Below, piece by piece: positions 1 through 10,991 of a DNA stretch of 63,689 nt (positions are counted from its first letter, which is position 1; each line of letters opens with the position of its first letter). The position numbers were made by a program, and so were the translations under genes. The DNA lies in NCBI GenBank assembly GCA_002751075.1, contig NAOQ01000113.1, forward strand, positions 15,854-79,542, read 5' to 3'. The notes below the pieces were generated by a model that worked only from the letters and a program-made list of their open reading frames with translations, searched no databases and had not been told where the DNA came from. The stretch comes from Ichthyophonus hoferi. Lineage: Eukaryota; Opisthokonta; Ichthyosporea; Ichthyophonida; Ichthyophonidae.

Positions 1-35
1 TCTTCTTCTTCTTCTTCCTCTTCCTCTTCCTGCAG

Positions 36-938
36 GTGGTAATGATCATGGGTAGTAGTGCCATGGCCACCAATCTAAAGAAACCATTGACTAAAGTGTC
101 TAAGTTTGTGGTAAGTAATTATCTTCTCTACCAGTAATATTCTATGATTAAAATTATCTTTCTGTAGTTATCGTCATAAGTAAGCCTAGTACCGCTAGCC
201 TTATACGTCATTATGACTCACTCTATTCCTTTTATTAATTATTTAATTGCCGAGGCTATATTACTGGTGGGCCCAATGTGGTATGGATATATGTAATAGG
301 TTGAAATTGAGATAGGAAATAGATTGTAGTTAATGGGATTGATTGTGTCTTGACTTATAATTAGACGCATTGTTGTTATGTATTATAAACGGGCAGGCTA
401 TGATTGGCTAAGGTTTATATTCCTAGACCAACCAATCACTATCATGTACTGGTAAGTGACATAAAATACATGACTTGTGGCCATACAGAAAGATCAGATT
501 GCTGACGCGCGAGAGGAGAAAGAGGAGGAGGATGTGAATGGGCTAGAACTAGGGGTGGGTATACTAATCATACTTCTTACTCTATCTGTTTGTATGTTAT
601 GCCTGTAAGAATTCCTTATTATGTTGTATGGTGTGATTATATAGCCTCCTATAATGGTTCTATTTCTATGGTGCGTACAAGAAACTAGAGCATTGTTAAT
701 AAGGTATATATAATATAATGCAACATAGTATAATATAGTGTACAATACCACCAGTATATCTGTATTACTATATGGTGTGTGTATATTGGTAAGCCCCTCT
801 GTAATTGCACACTGACCTATCCCTTTGACCTTGTAGGGCGAAGAGGAGGTGCCCGCCCCTAAGAGGGGAGGCTTCAGAAAGGCTCTGAAGAAGCTGGCTG
901 GAGGTGACAAAGACAAAGACAAAGAACATTCTAAATAG
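36..938 (+). CDS. 3' end of an unrecognised small, highly charged protein (partial, last three exons)
   Basis: Three exons fit: 36-110, 489-554 and 837-938. All are phase 0, with acceptors TGCAG, CATACAG and TTGTAG and donors GTAAGT and GTGGGT. The window opens inside a pyrimidine tract that ends in the first acceptor, so upstream exons are missing, unless the in-frame ATGs at 42, 48 or 63 are the real start after a 5' UTR intron. The visible 80 residues contain a middle acidic stretch (REEKEEEDVNG) and a basic tail with FRKALKKLAGG and a short KD repeat before the stop at 936. There are no cysteines, no membrane segment and no known domain. The family is not recognised; a small, probably disordered cytosolic or nuclear protein is an inference. 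Confidence 0.55.
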
Positions 939-2754
939 AACTAGAATAGGCCATGGTGACCATAGTGAGAACTATAGCTTATGTTTTGGCCATAACTGTA
1001 TAATAGTGTCATATAGGTATGTGATTGTAATCAAGTGTGTATGCGTACCCTACTATAGCAGATGTCCTTTGAAGAAAACATGGCCTAGGTAGTCTACTTA
1101 CTTTCTCATTTTATGTATATTAGGTTGTAAATACTACATCCACTGGTTGGATGCAGTAAAGGATTATGTCAAATAGATTTATGGTTTTTATAACTTCGGT
1201 TAAAATATGGTTAAATACTCATAAATAACATGTATAATTAATGTCTGATGTAGTCACACAAGATAATGTATTATTAAGCTATATATGATAGTCCACTCAT
1301 TAGTGACAATTATTGGGCATATTAATACCGTTAAAAATTAAAAATTCGCTTGATTCTCACTACTATAATTAAAATATTATTGCTATTCTAACATAATTGT
1401 AGATTTCGGGATTATCTTTATAAATCTAGCTTTTCTTCCATTCAAAAAGACGTTGTCTTATTTGATTTTCAGAGAAAGACCTACTGCTATTTCTAAAACA
1501 ATTATCGTAGAAAGACTTTCTTTTCTTTCTTATAGGCTCAAAAATTATCTTGTGTTCTCTGTCACTACCAGTGTAGGTTGACAGGAAGAATGTAAGTGGA
1601 TTCTTGGTCTATTTGGTGTTTGCGTATGTTGTGCATATTTTTGTGTTTGTACTTGGTTTTTTGAAGATCTTAGACATAAAAAAAGATAGAGATTGTTTGA
1701 GCAATTTAAGACTTTACTTAAACTATGAGAAGCTTAAGCCTAAACTATAAGGAGTCTAATATGCTTGAAAAACCAGCCTTCAGTTCCTTATTTGTTTTTT
1801 TGTTCTGGTTTTAAAATTTAGCTGGTTGGCAAAACGCAAATCAGGCAGCGCACGATGTGACACTACAACATATTACCACATAAGATTAAATTTGAACACA
1901 TCATCACAAGATTAAATGTAAACATTATCAAATAAAATTAACCGTAAACATATTATCATATAACAACATTAAATGCCAACATACTATCACCCTATAAAAT
2001 TCCGATCTTCAATCAACTCTTGAATCATTTCCTGATTGTAATTCCAATGAATTGTTTAATCATTCCTAATCATAACTTACTAAAAGGAGACTAATAATCC
2101 CGCATACGGCATTAGATTATTTGGTACAAATACATATTTAACGATTGCTGTAGAAAATTGTATATTCACTTATGATGCAGACATTGGCCTTAGTCTGTCT
2201 ATATGATCTAGTTTGTTGAAGTTACATTGTAGATTCCATGTAATATAATTATATCCAATTGGAATTTAAGATTAGCAATTGATTTTTCATTAGATCCAAT
2301 TCTTATTACAGAAATATCTTTCACTCCTAGTATCCTCTTCCTAATGCCTGCTACTAGTCTACTTTTCATTTTACTATTGTGCCATAAAGCAGACCACATA
2401 CTTACAACACGTGAGATATCCGCAAATACCTGTAAGAAATGTGCTGGTCAGACTAAAAGGCACTTCTTAAACTTTGAGAGTATGCTAAGAAAACTTGAAT
2501 CTCTGATTGAAAATGACCACAGGCGAGAATAGTACTGTCAATAGCCAAACCAGGAAGAAGGGGTTTCAGGAAACTAAGACAGCCAAGACCGGAATATGTT
2601 GAATATTCAACATATTATGGCTCCTCGTCCATCACCCTCTAGCAATGGCATCACAACATTACAACACAATCTTAATAACTGCATTTCATGTCTTTGTTAG
2701 TTACCTCTCCCATTTTTTGGAAAGCATTGCGCATATTAGCTGCTGTTAGAAATA

Positions 2755-2995
2755 AGTAAATAAGTTTGTTCCCGTGACCTATAGCTATGCAGAATTGAGG
2801 GAATGCCAAATTAAGAGGAGTTTAAACGTGTTCATTTGCATACACAGAGAACAGATATGCTAAGACATACGTTTATTATTAAACAAATCAGAAGTTGAGA
2901 AGTAAGTAAGTCCTTAGTGTTGGTAAAGCTAGGAGAGTGCAATTAGTTAAGCAGCCAATTGCTAGCTGATAGTTTAATGAAAATTCCAAGTGATC
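2755..2995 (+). repeat. Dispersed repeat family B, copy 1
   Basis: This matches 26820-27050 in the same orientation. Shared blocks, in order, include ACCTATA, CCAAATTAAG, TTTGCATACA, TTATTATTAAA, AGAAGTTGA, CTAGGAGAGTGCA and AGTTAG followed by GCAGCCA. By eye the copies are clearly alike with small gaps. No coding content is visible. It could be a fragment of a larger mobile element; the class is unknown. Confidence 0.6.
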
Positions 2996-4554
2996 TAATA
3001 GAGAATCTGTTTCCATGAGGTAGAGATGGTCAGGATGCCATTCTTTGTACAGTGTGATCTTAAGGGCAGAATACCAAGTTGCCCCAACACTTAAGTACTA
3101 CGGTGACTAGATCTTGGTGCCGTGGTAGTATGATAGTTTTTAATTTTAAGATTAAATCCTTGACAGATATGAAAGGAATAATAACAGGAGTGTGTAAGAA
3201 AGTCCCTTTTACTCCTCCTCCTCTTATAAGTTGTCCTCTTGTCATAGATTGTACGTAAAATAATATGTAACTAGTCATTGTGAAACCACTTCCTATGCAA
3301 ATAGCCACTTATCTTATCTGCATGAGTCGTGGGTTTGATGAAATATTAAATAGTAGTTCCATAAATTACTTGATGACCAAAAACAGAACCCTGATATTTT
3401 CCTTCCATATTAAGCTATAGTGGTTCAAGATAACATAGAGCATCCATGCTGTAAATGATTAATATCTTCCCATGATGCCCGATGAATAGTTTTTTCTGGT
3501 ACAAACTAATTTTCACAAACTAAACAATTCCTTTATTAACTATAATTACTCAACATATTGTAATCCGGGACCTCGCTAATTTCATGAGATATTTTCTTCC
3601 TGGCTTAAAGAAGGACAAAACAATTCTCAGCCATGTTAATTATTAATAAAAGATTTAATTTTTATTAATGTATCCTCACTTAAAAAATCCTTTTGGTGGG
3701 GCTATTATATGACTTATATGGTAGTTGTCAGACATACCACGTATTATAACTATGTGGTTTGCCATATGTAACAATACCCAAACTAAAAGTAAATTGGCAG
3801 GAACAACTAGGAAGCAGAATATAGCAAGAGGATATTAGGGGTGAAATATACTTTGTGTAACAATAATTGGATTAAATGATAAAGGTTTTATAGTCTTCCT
3901 AGGCGTGATAATTAAAACTTATTACTAATCTATAACTCCAAATGAAGATAATTATAGTGCATGGAATATGATTAAGATCTACAATGCAATTGATTTCAAT
4001 AAACCAAATCGTACGTACATGAGTTACTAATGTTACCTAAGGCTAATATTTGGGCCATAATTGAATACACAATCTTGTACAATAATTTCTATAAAAAAAA
4101 AACTAGTATGCCAATGATAATACTGTATTTATTAGTTATGCTCAATGATTAAACTAGAATATAAGATATTGTAATTTTACTTTTTATTATTATCTAGCAA
4201 TCTTCTTATAATGCAGTTCAAAAATTGATCCTCTTTGACTAAGGCTCTGCACTAGTGAATAAGTAATAATTACCAATCAATCTCTGTAATTAGTATTAAC
4301 TTACCAATGATATGCACAAAATTAATTTTGATAAATTAGTTATTGTTCAAAGTTACTATTTCTTTGTAGAATTCGTGTAGTTTTTAGCGCTGTAAAAACA
4401 AAAAGGGAACAGACAAGTACACTGTTTCCTAGAAATAATATATATTAAAGTTGTATTCTGATATGGAGTGCCCCCTTTATTATCTGTTTTGTTTTGCTTT
4501 TGTACTTCGCTTTACCGCCAGCGCCAATCTTCCCAGTTAACAGCAATGTTGCTA

Positions 4555-4880
4555 ATTCAATAATTTAAATGGAGTCAATCAGAAATATTCGTACTAGCTA
4601 ATCCAACTCACGATAGGTCAAAGAGACCCCCTAGAGTTATCTGATCTTATCACAATCTTAAAATACTATTATGCTCCTATTTATATGGTGAATTAACTTT
4701 TGATGTCATAGTTACTATACTATAACAAGTATCGATCTACTTATTATCTTGGCTTCGATCGAACCTACTGTGATTAGTGAGTGATCTCGTAACAATTTAG
4801 TGACATGGGATTGACCAATAAATGTCTATTGTAATGTAATGATATGATGTATGATTAACCAATTGCCGCCTGATGCGCTT
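4555..4880 (+). repeat. Dispersed repeat family A, copy A1
   Basis: One of at least six copies. The diagnostic core is AGAGACC, then an ACTAGAATTGTCTGATCTTAT-like block, then a run ending near TGCTCC. It is followed about 100 bases on by a GACCAATAAAT-like block that other copies share as GACAAATCAAT. The copy is diverged. Confidence 0.55.
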
Positions 4881-5369
4881 GTTTATGCATTATTTTGAGT
4901 ATTTTAAAAAATATTTTTCTGAGTATTCTATGGTTACAATCAGTTTCAATTTTAGATCATTCTTGTTCCAGACTATAACCTCTTTCAACCTAGCTCTTTT
5001 ATCATCATGCCTTCAAATTTAATTGCAAACACCGAGACATATAAGCCGCCCAGCATTATAATACAGAACATCAGTGATAAACCAACCTAGGCAAATTTAT
5101 ATTTACTTAATAAAAAAGAACTTGAGCAATAACAAGAGTGAAAGAGAATATTTTGCACACGTCTAATATAACATCTCGGTGTCCCTTTGGTAATTATATC
5201 AAAGAGAAATAATCCCATTTAATTGAATGAGTTTATAGATCATTGTTTTTATATATAGTATTATAATTTATAATTTTATTTATCTTTATCTATGCTCAAT
5301 ATGTGTTGTACCTTTGATACAAGTGTAGAAAAGAACCGTCAACAAGGACCGTCTAGAAATAAGATAGAG

Positions 5370-5700
5370 TCTGTGTTTATTATTAGTTGTTTGTATTTCT
5401 TCTATACTTTTCTGACCTTTATTTGCTACGATTGGTTAACATCCACATAGCTGTGTCCATTAATGTAAATGGAAGCAATTGTAAAGATCTTTATTGGCTA
5501 GTACAATCTTAAAAAAGAACACTGAGACCAACTAGAATTGTCTGATCTTATTTCGATAATCTTATACTCAAGTGTCCTCATTTGTATGGCTCATGAGCGA
5601 ATGTGCTTGCATAATATGTATAGACAAATCAATTTAGTCTAATTAAGAAAGTTATGCAATTAACTAATGTTTACATTTAATGCAGTTGATTGAATTGTCA
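5370..5700 (+). repeat. Dispersed repeat family A, copy A2
   Basis: This shares GTTTATTATT, GGTTAACATCCACATAGCT, TATTGGCTAGTA, a TGAGACCAACTAGAATTG block, TCTGATCTTAT, TCGATAATCTTA, GTGTCCTCATT, ATGGCTCAT and GACAAATCAATTTA with the other A copies. It is the best preserved copy on the left side of the window. Confidence 0.65.
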
Positions 5701-5810
5701 GTATTATAGAATTAATAACAAAACCAGTGATGCGCAAAATACAATGTATCATATAATAAAAAGAAAAAATAACTGCAATCATGCAGTGAGCGGAACTGTC
5801 ATTCATACTT

Positions 5811-7530
5811 TGGACCCTCCCCCACAAACCCATTAACTTAAGTGTTGAGGTTATGGAAGAGAAATGTATATGACGGTCCTTGTACGGTTGTCCACGTTCT
5901 CCGGGTATGCCTGATGTTACATGGCGTTAAGGTCCTGGGGAAAGTAGAAGAAGACGCTTGGTTTGTTAAGAAGGACGAGGTCCTTGACACTTGGTGAGAC
6001 AGTCGACCACCTGATCCGCGGATGATATGCTTCTAACTTCAATCTCATCACTGCTCACCGCTTCCCTGATATAGTGGAAACGGACAGCTGTGGCGTACAT
6101 TCTTAGGCATGCACTTACGGGGGCTCTCAAACGAATGATCAAGGTATTGTCCCCATATAATGTTACGCGTCCTGAATCAAAGTTTGTCCATCCAAAATGC
6201 CAGTGATGTAAGCCACCTGTTGACAGCATGCTGACATGCAACGTATTCGGATTCATAACTTGATAATGCAGTTATAGATTGTTTCTTACTGGACCAATCT
6301 AGTATAAATATGGCATATCCAGTAGTAAATTTTCCATCCCTATAATACTTATTGACAAAATCAGCATCAGAGTAAGCGGTCATCTTGATGGGCCCGGGAC
6401 GATATACTTGGTATTCTCGCTGTACGTGTTGAGCTATCTCAGGGGGTGTAGCAACATATGTTTGTTTTTGCCATATATGTTAACATGGTTACCGCAAATG
6501 ATATGTCGCCTCTCGAGCTTTTGGCGTTCTAATTCAAGCATCGAATTAGCGAAGAGTAAGTAGGTGGTGCTGCCACATGGAATTTTTTCTTGATCCTCAG
6601 AATTCGCGAGTTGCGGATACTCCCCTAGAATGGGAGAATGCGTAGGATGGCTTTTGTGTTGACCGTAGCTTTGTATGAGTTCCTGAATGTAGCTAAACTG
6701 GCTAAGTGTTATACAGCCGGTTTCTTTTTTTTTTCCCAATACCTTACCCAAGTAAGGATGACGGGAATCCTGTAGATTTTGTTGGAAAACTTTCAGACAT
6801 TTTCTTAATGAATTCGTCACGGTCTTCCGACCTCGGCACATAGGAGAATATTGTCAACATATATTGCTAGTGCCATAAATCCCTTTCTAGAATTGTGACA
6901 CATGTACAGGCAGGGCTCAGATTCCATGGGGAAAAAATACACTGATTGCAGGAAGTTGTCTATCGTCAGACTCCACAGTAGTCCGGAGACGTATAGGTTG
7001 TAGATACCTCTTGTCAGTTTACGCACGTAGTTTTTCTTTTTGGGATCCACATACATAGGAGATTATTTCATATATACTGGTTTTTTCAGATAACCATGCA
7101 CGTATGTCGATTTGATGTCAAGTTGGGATAGATTGTCTCCTTTGGCTGCTACAATTACGGAAAGTAAACGTATAGAAACAAAAGAGCATACAGGGGTTGA
7201 AACATCATGGTAGTCAACATTCTTGGTCTCCTTTAATCCCTGTGCCACCAGCCTTGCTTTATAAACATTTACTGCTCCTTGGTTACCGCGCTTGCGGTGA
7301 AACACCCATAACGATATGAGGACGACGGTGGTGCCAGCTGGTGGTCGTGGAACTAGTGTCCAGGTACCATACTCATTGACGCTGGCCAATTCCATTTCCA
7401 TAGCCCTGAACCATTGAAGCTTGTCATGAGCCCTAAGAGCCTGCTTAAGGTTCTTGGGACCTATAATATCAGGAATATTCTGATAAGAAGTGGTAGCTTC
7501 GAAACAAGCAATATTTCGGACAATCTATAA
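5811..7530 (-). mobile_element. Ty1/copia LTR retrotransposon fossil (reverse transcriptase to RNase H region)
   Basis: Read on the minus strand, the element runs from the region before the reverse transcriptase, through reverse transcriptase, into RNase H. Recognisable copia family blocks are the GTWTLVPRP-type lead-in, ARLVAQG, a YVDDIL-like active-site region, YSDADF, and an SYESEY-like RNase H block. After it, at 5811-5830 on the minus strand, is a purine-rich tract where a polypurine tract is expected before a 3' LTR. No clear LTR pair was found. The element is broken in several places and the gag and protease parts are absent. It is an old but still recognisable relic. Confidence 0.85.
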
Positions 7531-7588
7531 TACTAATAAATATTAAAATTGAAATATCATTTATAATTTTATCATAATTTATGTTATG

Positions 7589-7709
7589 AGTTATAGCCAG
7601 ACCTAGCAGAAAGCACTCCATTTCGTCCGATCTGGGAAGTTAAACGGCTACGGGCGTGGTTAGTACTGCACTGGAGGACCATGCGGGAATACCACGTGAT
7701 GTAATACTT
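7589..7709 (+). rRNA. 5S rRNA or 5S-like Pol III gene (single dispersed copy)
   Basis: The 121-base span aligns with eukaryotic 5S rRNA over its whole length: AGAAAGCACTCC, CGTCCGATCTGGGAAGTTAA (box A area), GTGGTTAGTAC, GGAGGACCATGCGGGAATACC (box C area) and a GTAATACTT end. A TTTT run follows within about ten bases, as a Pol III terminator would. The style (CGTCCGATCTG, GGGAATACC) resembles fungal and protist 5S more than vertebrate 5S. The terminal helix pairs imperfectly (about two mismatches in the first six pairs), so it may be a diverged or dying copy rather than an active gene. It sits just downstream of the copia fossil. Confidence 0.75.
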
Positions 7710-7777
7710 CCATATTTTATGATAGATATATCCGGTGCATTAATTTAGACAATAAGTATAAAATAATGCATAACATG

Positions 7778-7827
7778 AGCAGTTCTACAGTGGTGAACTG
7801 CATGGAATACCACGTGCTTCAGTATTT
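7778..7827 (+). pseudogene. Degenerate 3' half of a second 5S rRNA copy
   Basis: About 70 bases after the 5S-like gene, the sequence again reads AGT-ctaca-GTGG-TGAACTGCAT-GGAATACCACGTG, ending near CAGTATT. This mirrors the box C region and 3' end of the preceding copy. The 5' half is missing or unrecognisable, which suggests a decayed tandem duplicate. Confidence 0.55.
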
Positions 7828-8559
7828 TATTTTTGATGTTATAAAAATGTGCAATGTATTATTAATTACTAGACGATCATAGTAATACTTTGCTATGTAA
7901 ACGGTATTAATTTGAGTTATTGATTGTTTTAATTGACTGAATCCCATTACCAAATTTCCGTCTTTTTTTCAATTGATTTCTTGCTCAATATATTTTATTG
8001 GATTTAAAGGTGAGGTTTTCAGAGTCTTGCATCCAAAATATGATGCACAAACAATTTAAGTCATGGAACCAAATATATTTTATTGATTCATAGCTTGTTC
8101 AATCGGTTACGCCATGGCATTACCCCAATAAAAAACTTTTCAAATTATTGATAGCAGTCCTGAGCCACCAACCACTTTGCTTTTATCAGTATAAAAAAAA
8201 AACTAAACCTGCCAATCTCCAAACCAGGAAAAAAAGATTACAGATTGCCAAGAGCTAGAAGTTAATTGTGTTAGACGTGATGGCATATATAGCTAGTATG
8301 TGTATTGTTTCTGTGTACTAGGAATGGGAGTATCATATTTTATTGTAACTCTAAAAAAGTAGGCTTAACAGACTCTTCGTTAAGTCCTCAGAACAATAAC
8401 TCTTATTTTCAAATTCCAGTAGAGAACTAGACATTACAATAAAACGACGATTATAAAATACAGGCCAAGTATCTTCTAGCCATCAAGAGGACATGATATT
8501 ATTAAAAAATAATGGAAGCGCAAAGCATTCCTTATAACGAACGTATTCTTATGAGTTTT

Positions 8560-8930
8560 CGAATAATATATCGTGTTCAGAACCGTGTTTATTATATGAG
8601 TTTTCGATCCAAATAAAAAGTTTTGTGATCAAAGTATATTTCTCCGATCAAAAGGAGAACAAATATAAGCTTTGAAAGCCTTTTTAAAAAACTTTTTTTT
8701 TCAATTTAAATTCAACCTACAGTTCGGAAGACCCCTGCCACTAGAATTATCTGAATTTATCTCAATGCTTTTAATTAATACGTTTGTGCCCTTGTTTGAA
8801 TGGCTCTGTAACTAATTTCCTCATTAATGTAAGTGCTCACCTCTTATGTATTGACAAATCAATTCACTTGGTTAACAACGTTATTCAATCAACTCATATT
8901 GGACCAATCATCAGTTTATGATCCGCATGT
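8560..8930 (+). repeat. Dispersed repeat family A, copy A3
   Basis: This shares GTGTTTATTAT, AGACCCCTGCCACTAGAATT, ATCTGAATTTATCTC, TGTGCCCTTGTTTGAATGGCT, a TAAGTGCTC block and GACAAATCAATT with copies A2 and A4. It is diverged but collinear. Confidence 0.55.
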
Positions 8931-8935
8931 TACCA

Positions 8936-8974
8936 GAGCTTCGGCCGAGCCGAGCTACGTGCTCATTCGAAGCT
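8936..8974. repeat. Short GC-rich inverted repeat
   Basis: AGCTTCG at the left pairs with CGAAGCT at the right. Between them lies a second dyad around CTCGGC/GCCGAG. It stands out as a GC-rich island in very AT-rich DNA, just after repeat A3. Function unknown; it may be the end of the repeat. Confidence 0.4.
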
Positions 8975-9719
8975 AACGGTTTTGTGGATACAAAATACTA
9001 ATTATTCTATCGTAGGTGTATAGCACAAAGGAAATAAAACATGCAATAAACTATTACAAACCACTAATCTACTAATCTACTAGGTTCCTTTCTATATTTA
9101 AGATACTGATACGTAAAGACGTAGCTTATCGAGGTTAATTTTCCCTTCTCAAACCTGGACAGACATTATATCGCTATTGACACTCTCTGACCGACATGAC
9201 AGCAACACTTACTCTGGCCGTAGCGGTGATTGAGTTGAGACAGTCAGTACTGGGAAGGTGCCCAGAGTCAGTAAGTACACCACTATTATGATTAGTAGGC
9301 TTGGGCACTTAAGCAGTGACTGGCGATTGGTGAGACAGCATACAATTTAAAGGCTACCATATATCAGCCTCCTTATTGGTTATTATAACTAGATTAGCTA
9401 ATCTTGCGTAAACATTAACTGGTCCAATGGTTATTAGCCAATCATATACTATATTATGGCGTCATATTGGGTTGATGCATGTTGAGGCATACTTTATTGC
9501 ATTGCATTATTTTTAAGCGTATTAATAAATATAATTAAGTACCTATATAGATAGGTTTTATAGGTGTTACATATGTGTGTATACCTTTTATTGTTTAGTG
9601 TTATTATAGATGCTACTAGCCAGACATTCTCACCTTGGTTCTACGGTTTGGGCGGTTAAGTTTATCGATTAGACTGCTTGACCTCTCGGTCATCATTTTC
9701 CCACTGTCGCTTTCTAATT

Positions 9720-10991
9720 ATGCTGCCAGGAAACGAGGGGAATGTGGTGAGTGTCCCAGTTCCTGGTTGCGATGCAACAGGAGTGGACCACCTTCCTAAT
9801 AAGGGACTCTGGCGGGTCTACCTTCCCTGTTCAGGAATCTACGCCTGGATACAACTGTGTGTTGATCAAGTCATGAATGCATGTAGAGCCCGTGTGCATT
9901 GGAACGGACACTGGGTTGACCCAGAAGTAGTTCTAAGCGAATTAGGGCAGGATACACGGTTATGGGCCGAGATCTTTTGTGTGCATGATTTTGGACTAGC
10001 TGCATTCAATAAGCAGGGTCTTGACTGGCCTAAATATAGTACAAACCCGTCGGACCCTCATCAACCTCCAACCATTAAAACAGTCTGTCTAAACCTCAAA
10101 CCACCCATCCTTCTTTGTTCCCAAGCTTCTAATCAATCCACACAATCAAGCCTGCCCACAATAGCAACAGAGAAAGGAGAGGCTACAGAAACTGTCCCAA
10201 CCCCAACCAAGCGGAAACATCACCCAGAAAGTTACGAAAACATCTCCAAGACAGAATCAGAAAAACGCCGACGCCTAAACAAATCTGATGTTAAGGACAG
10301 CCAAAAGGTGGTATCAGGCAATAATGAGCAGTTTACCAATGAGGGTAAGGCAGTGGAAAGTAGTGTATCAGTCACAAGCACAGATGGGGCATTGAGGTTT
10401 GAATTATCGGTCCCCACCACACAAGAAACACGAGACTTAGAGGGTCTAATTGCACACACCGACGTGCCACATGTAAATGACTCAAACTCTTCTCCACCTA
10501 CTCTTCCTTCCAATGGCACACTTGGTTATACTGCCTCCTGCCCTTCACCCCCTTCAAACCATACCCATTCTAATAGTAATGAGTCACTGGAGGCAGAACC
10601 AAGTAGTCCACCCTCTACCCGACTTCTATCTTCTCATATTTTGCGTAGGAAACGTAGCAAGCCTAGTGCGGAAAAGCGAGTTGATTACGAAAACAACGCG
10701 GTGCGGTCCCTCAGTAGTGAACTTGCCGGTTTGACAGAAGAAAATCATAGTCTCAAATTAAACATGCAAAAGTTAGAAGAGGAGAATACCCGTCTACAGG
10801 CAGAAATTTACAGCCTGCGTGCTGCAGCCACAAATAATAAGTGTAAGAAAGAAGAAGACATGACAGCAACTGAGAAAACCAAGATGGACGAGTTTAAACA
10901 ACATGTGCGTGAGGTGTCAGCGGGCCTGGCCCAGTATGCACAGAGTATGGGCAGCCTGGCAGAGGTGTTACGGACGTACGCTGGCAAGTAA
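9720..10991 (+). CDS. Intronless leucine-zipper protein, bZIP-like, with an unrecognised N-terminal domain
   Basis: One uninterrupted frame encodes 423 residues. The ATG at 9720 is the first in frame; upstream in-frame codons are open but have no ATG. Residues 1 to about 120 form a Trp- and Cys-containing globular region I do not recognise (GLWRVYLPCSG, ARVHWNGHWVDPE). Residues about 120-300 are Ser/Thr/Pro-rich and hold a bipartite nuclear-signal-like segment (KRKHH ... EKRRRLNK). From about residue 309 a basic stretch (LRRKRSKPSAEKR) runs into a textbook zipper with six leucines at exact 7-residue spacing and Asn at two 'a' positions. The canonical bZIP Asn-x7-Arg DNA contacts are not at the expected distance (Ser and Val stand there), so DNA binding is uncertain. 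A nuclear dimeric regulator is the likeliest role. It is the only intronless gene among intron-rich ones, so a retroposed origin is possible. Confidence 0.85.
   Translation: MLPGNEGNVVSVPVPGCDATGVDHLPNKGLWRVYLPCSGIYAWIQLCVDQVMNACRARVHWNGHWVDPEVVLSELGQDTRLWAEIFCVHDFGLAAFNKQGLDWPKYSTNPSDPHQPPTIKTVCLNLKPPILLCSQASNQSTQSSLPTIATEKGEATETVPTPTKRKHHPESYENISKTESEKRRRLNKSDVKDSQKVVSGNNEQFTNEGKAVESSVSVTSTDGALRFELSVPTTQETRDLEGLIAHTDVPHVNDSNSSPPTLPSNGTLGYTASCPSPPSNHTHSNSNESLEAEPSSPPSTRLLSSHILRRKRSKPSAEKRVDYENNAVRSLSSELAGLTEENHSLKLNMQKLEEENTRLQAEIYSLRAAATNNKCKKEEDMTATEKTKMDEFKQHVREVSAGLAQYAQSMGSLAEVLRTYAGK

Larger units (their letters stand above)
939..5810. other. AT-rich gene-poor spacer with decayed repeats
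   Basis: No exon chain with conserved protein features was found on either strand. The stretch is strongly AT-rich and holds one copy of repeat family B and two copies of repeat family A, listed separately. The short open frames here have no recognisable content. Confidence 0.6.
7710..9719. other. AT-rich spacer before the leucine-zipper gene
   Basis: It holds the 5S fragment, repeat copy A3 and a GC-rich inverted repeat. A possible exon at 9196-9270 (ATG, 25 open codons, then GTAAGTAC) does not join in phase to the downstream frame, so it is at best a 5' untranslated exon. No other gene is seen. Confidence 0.4.

Noticed and set aside
494-922. 142-codon minus-strand frame
   Set aside because: It overlaps phase-consistent plus-strand exons and introns and reads as low-complexity Ser-rich sequence.
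9196-9270. Possible first coding exon of the leucine-zipper gene (ATG with 25 codons and a good donor)
   Set aside because: No acceptor joins it in phase to the downstream frame without a stop; at most it is non-coding.
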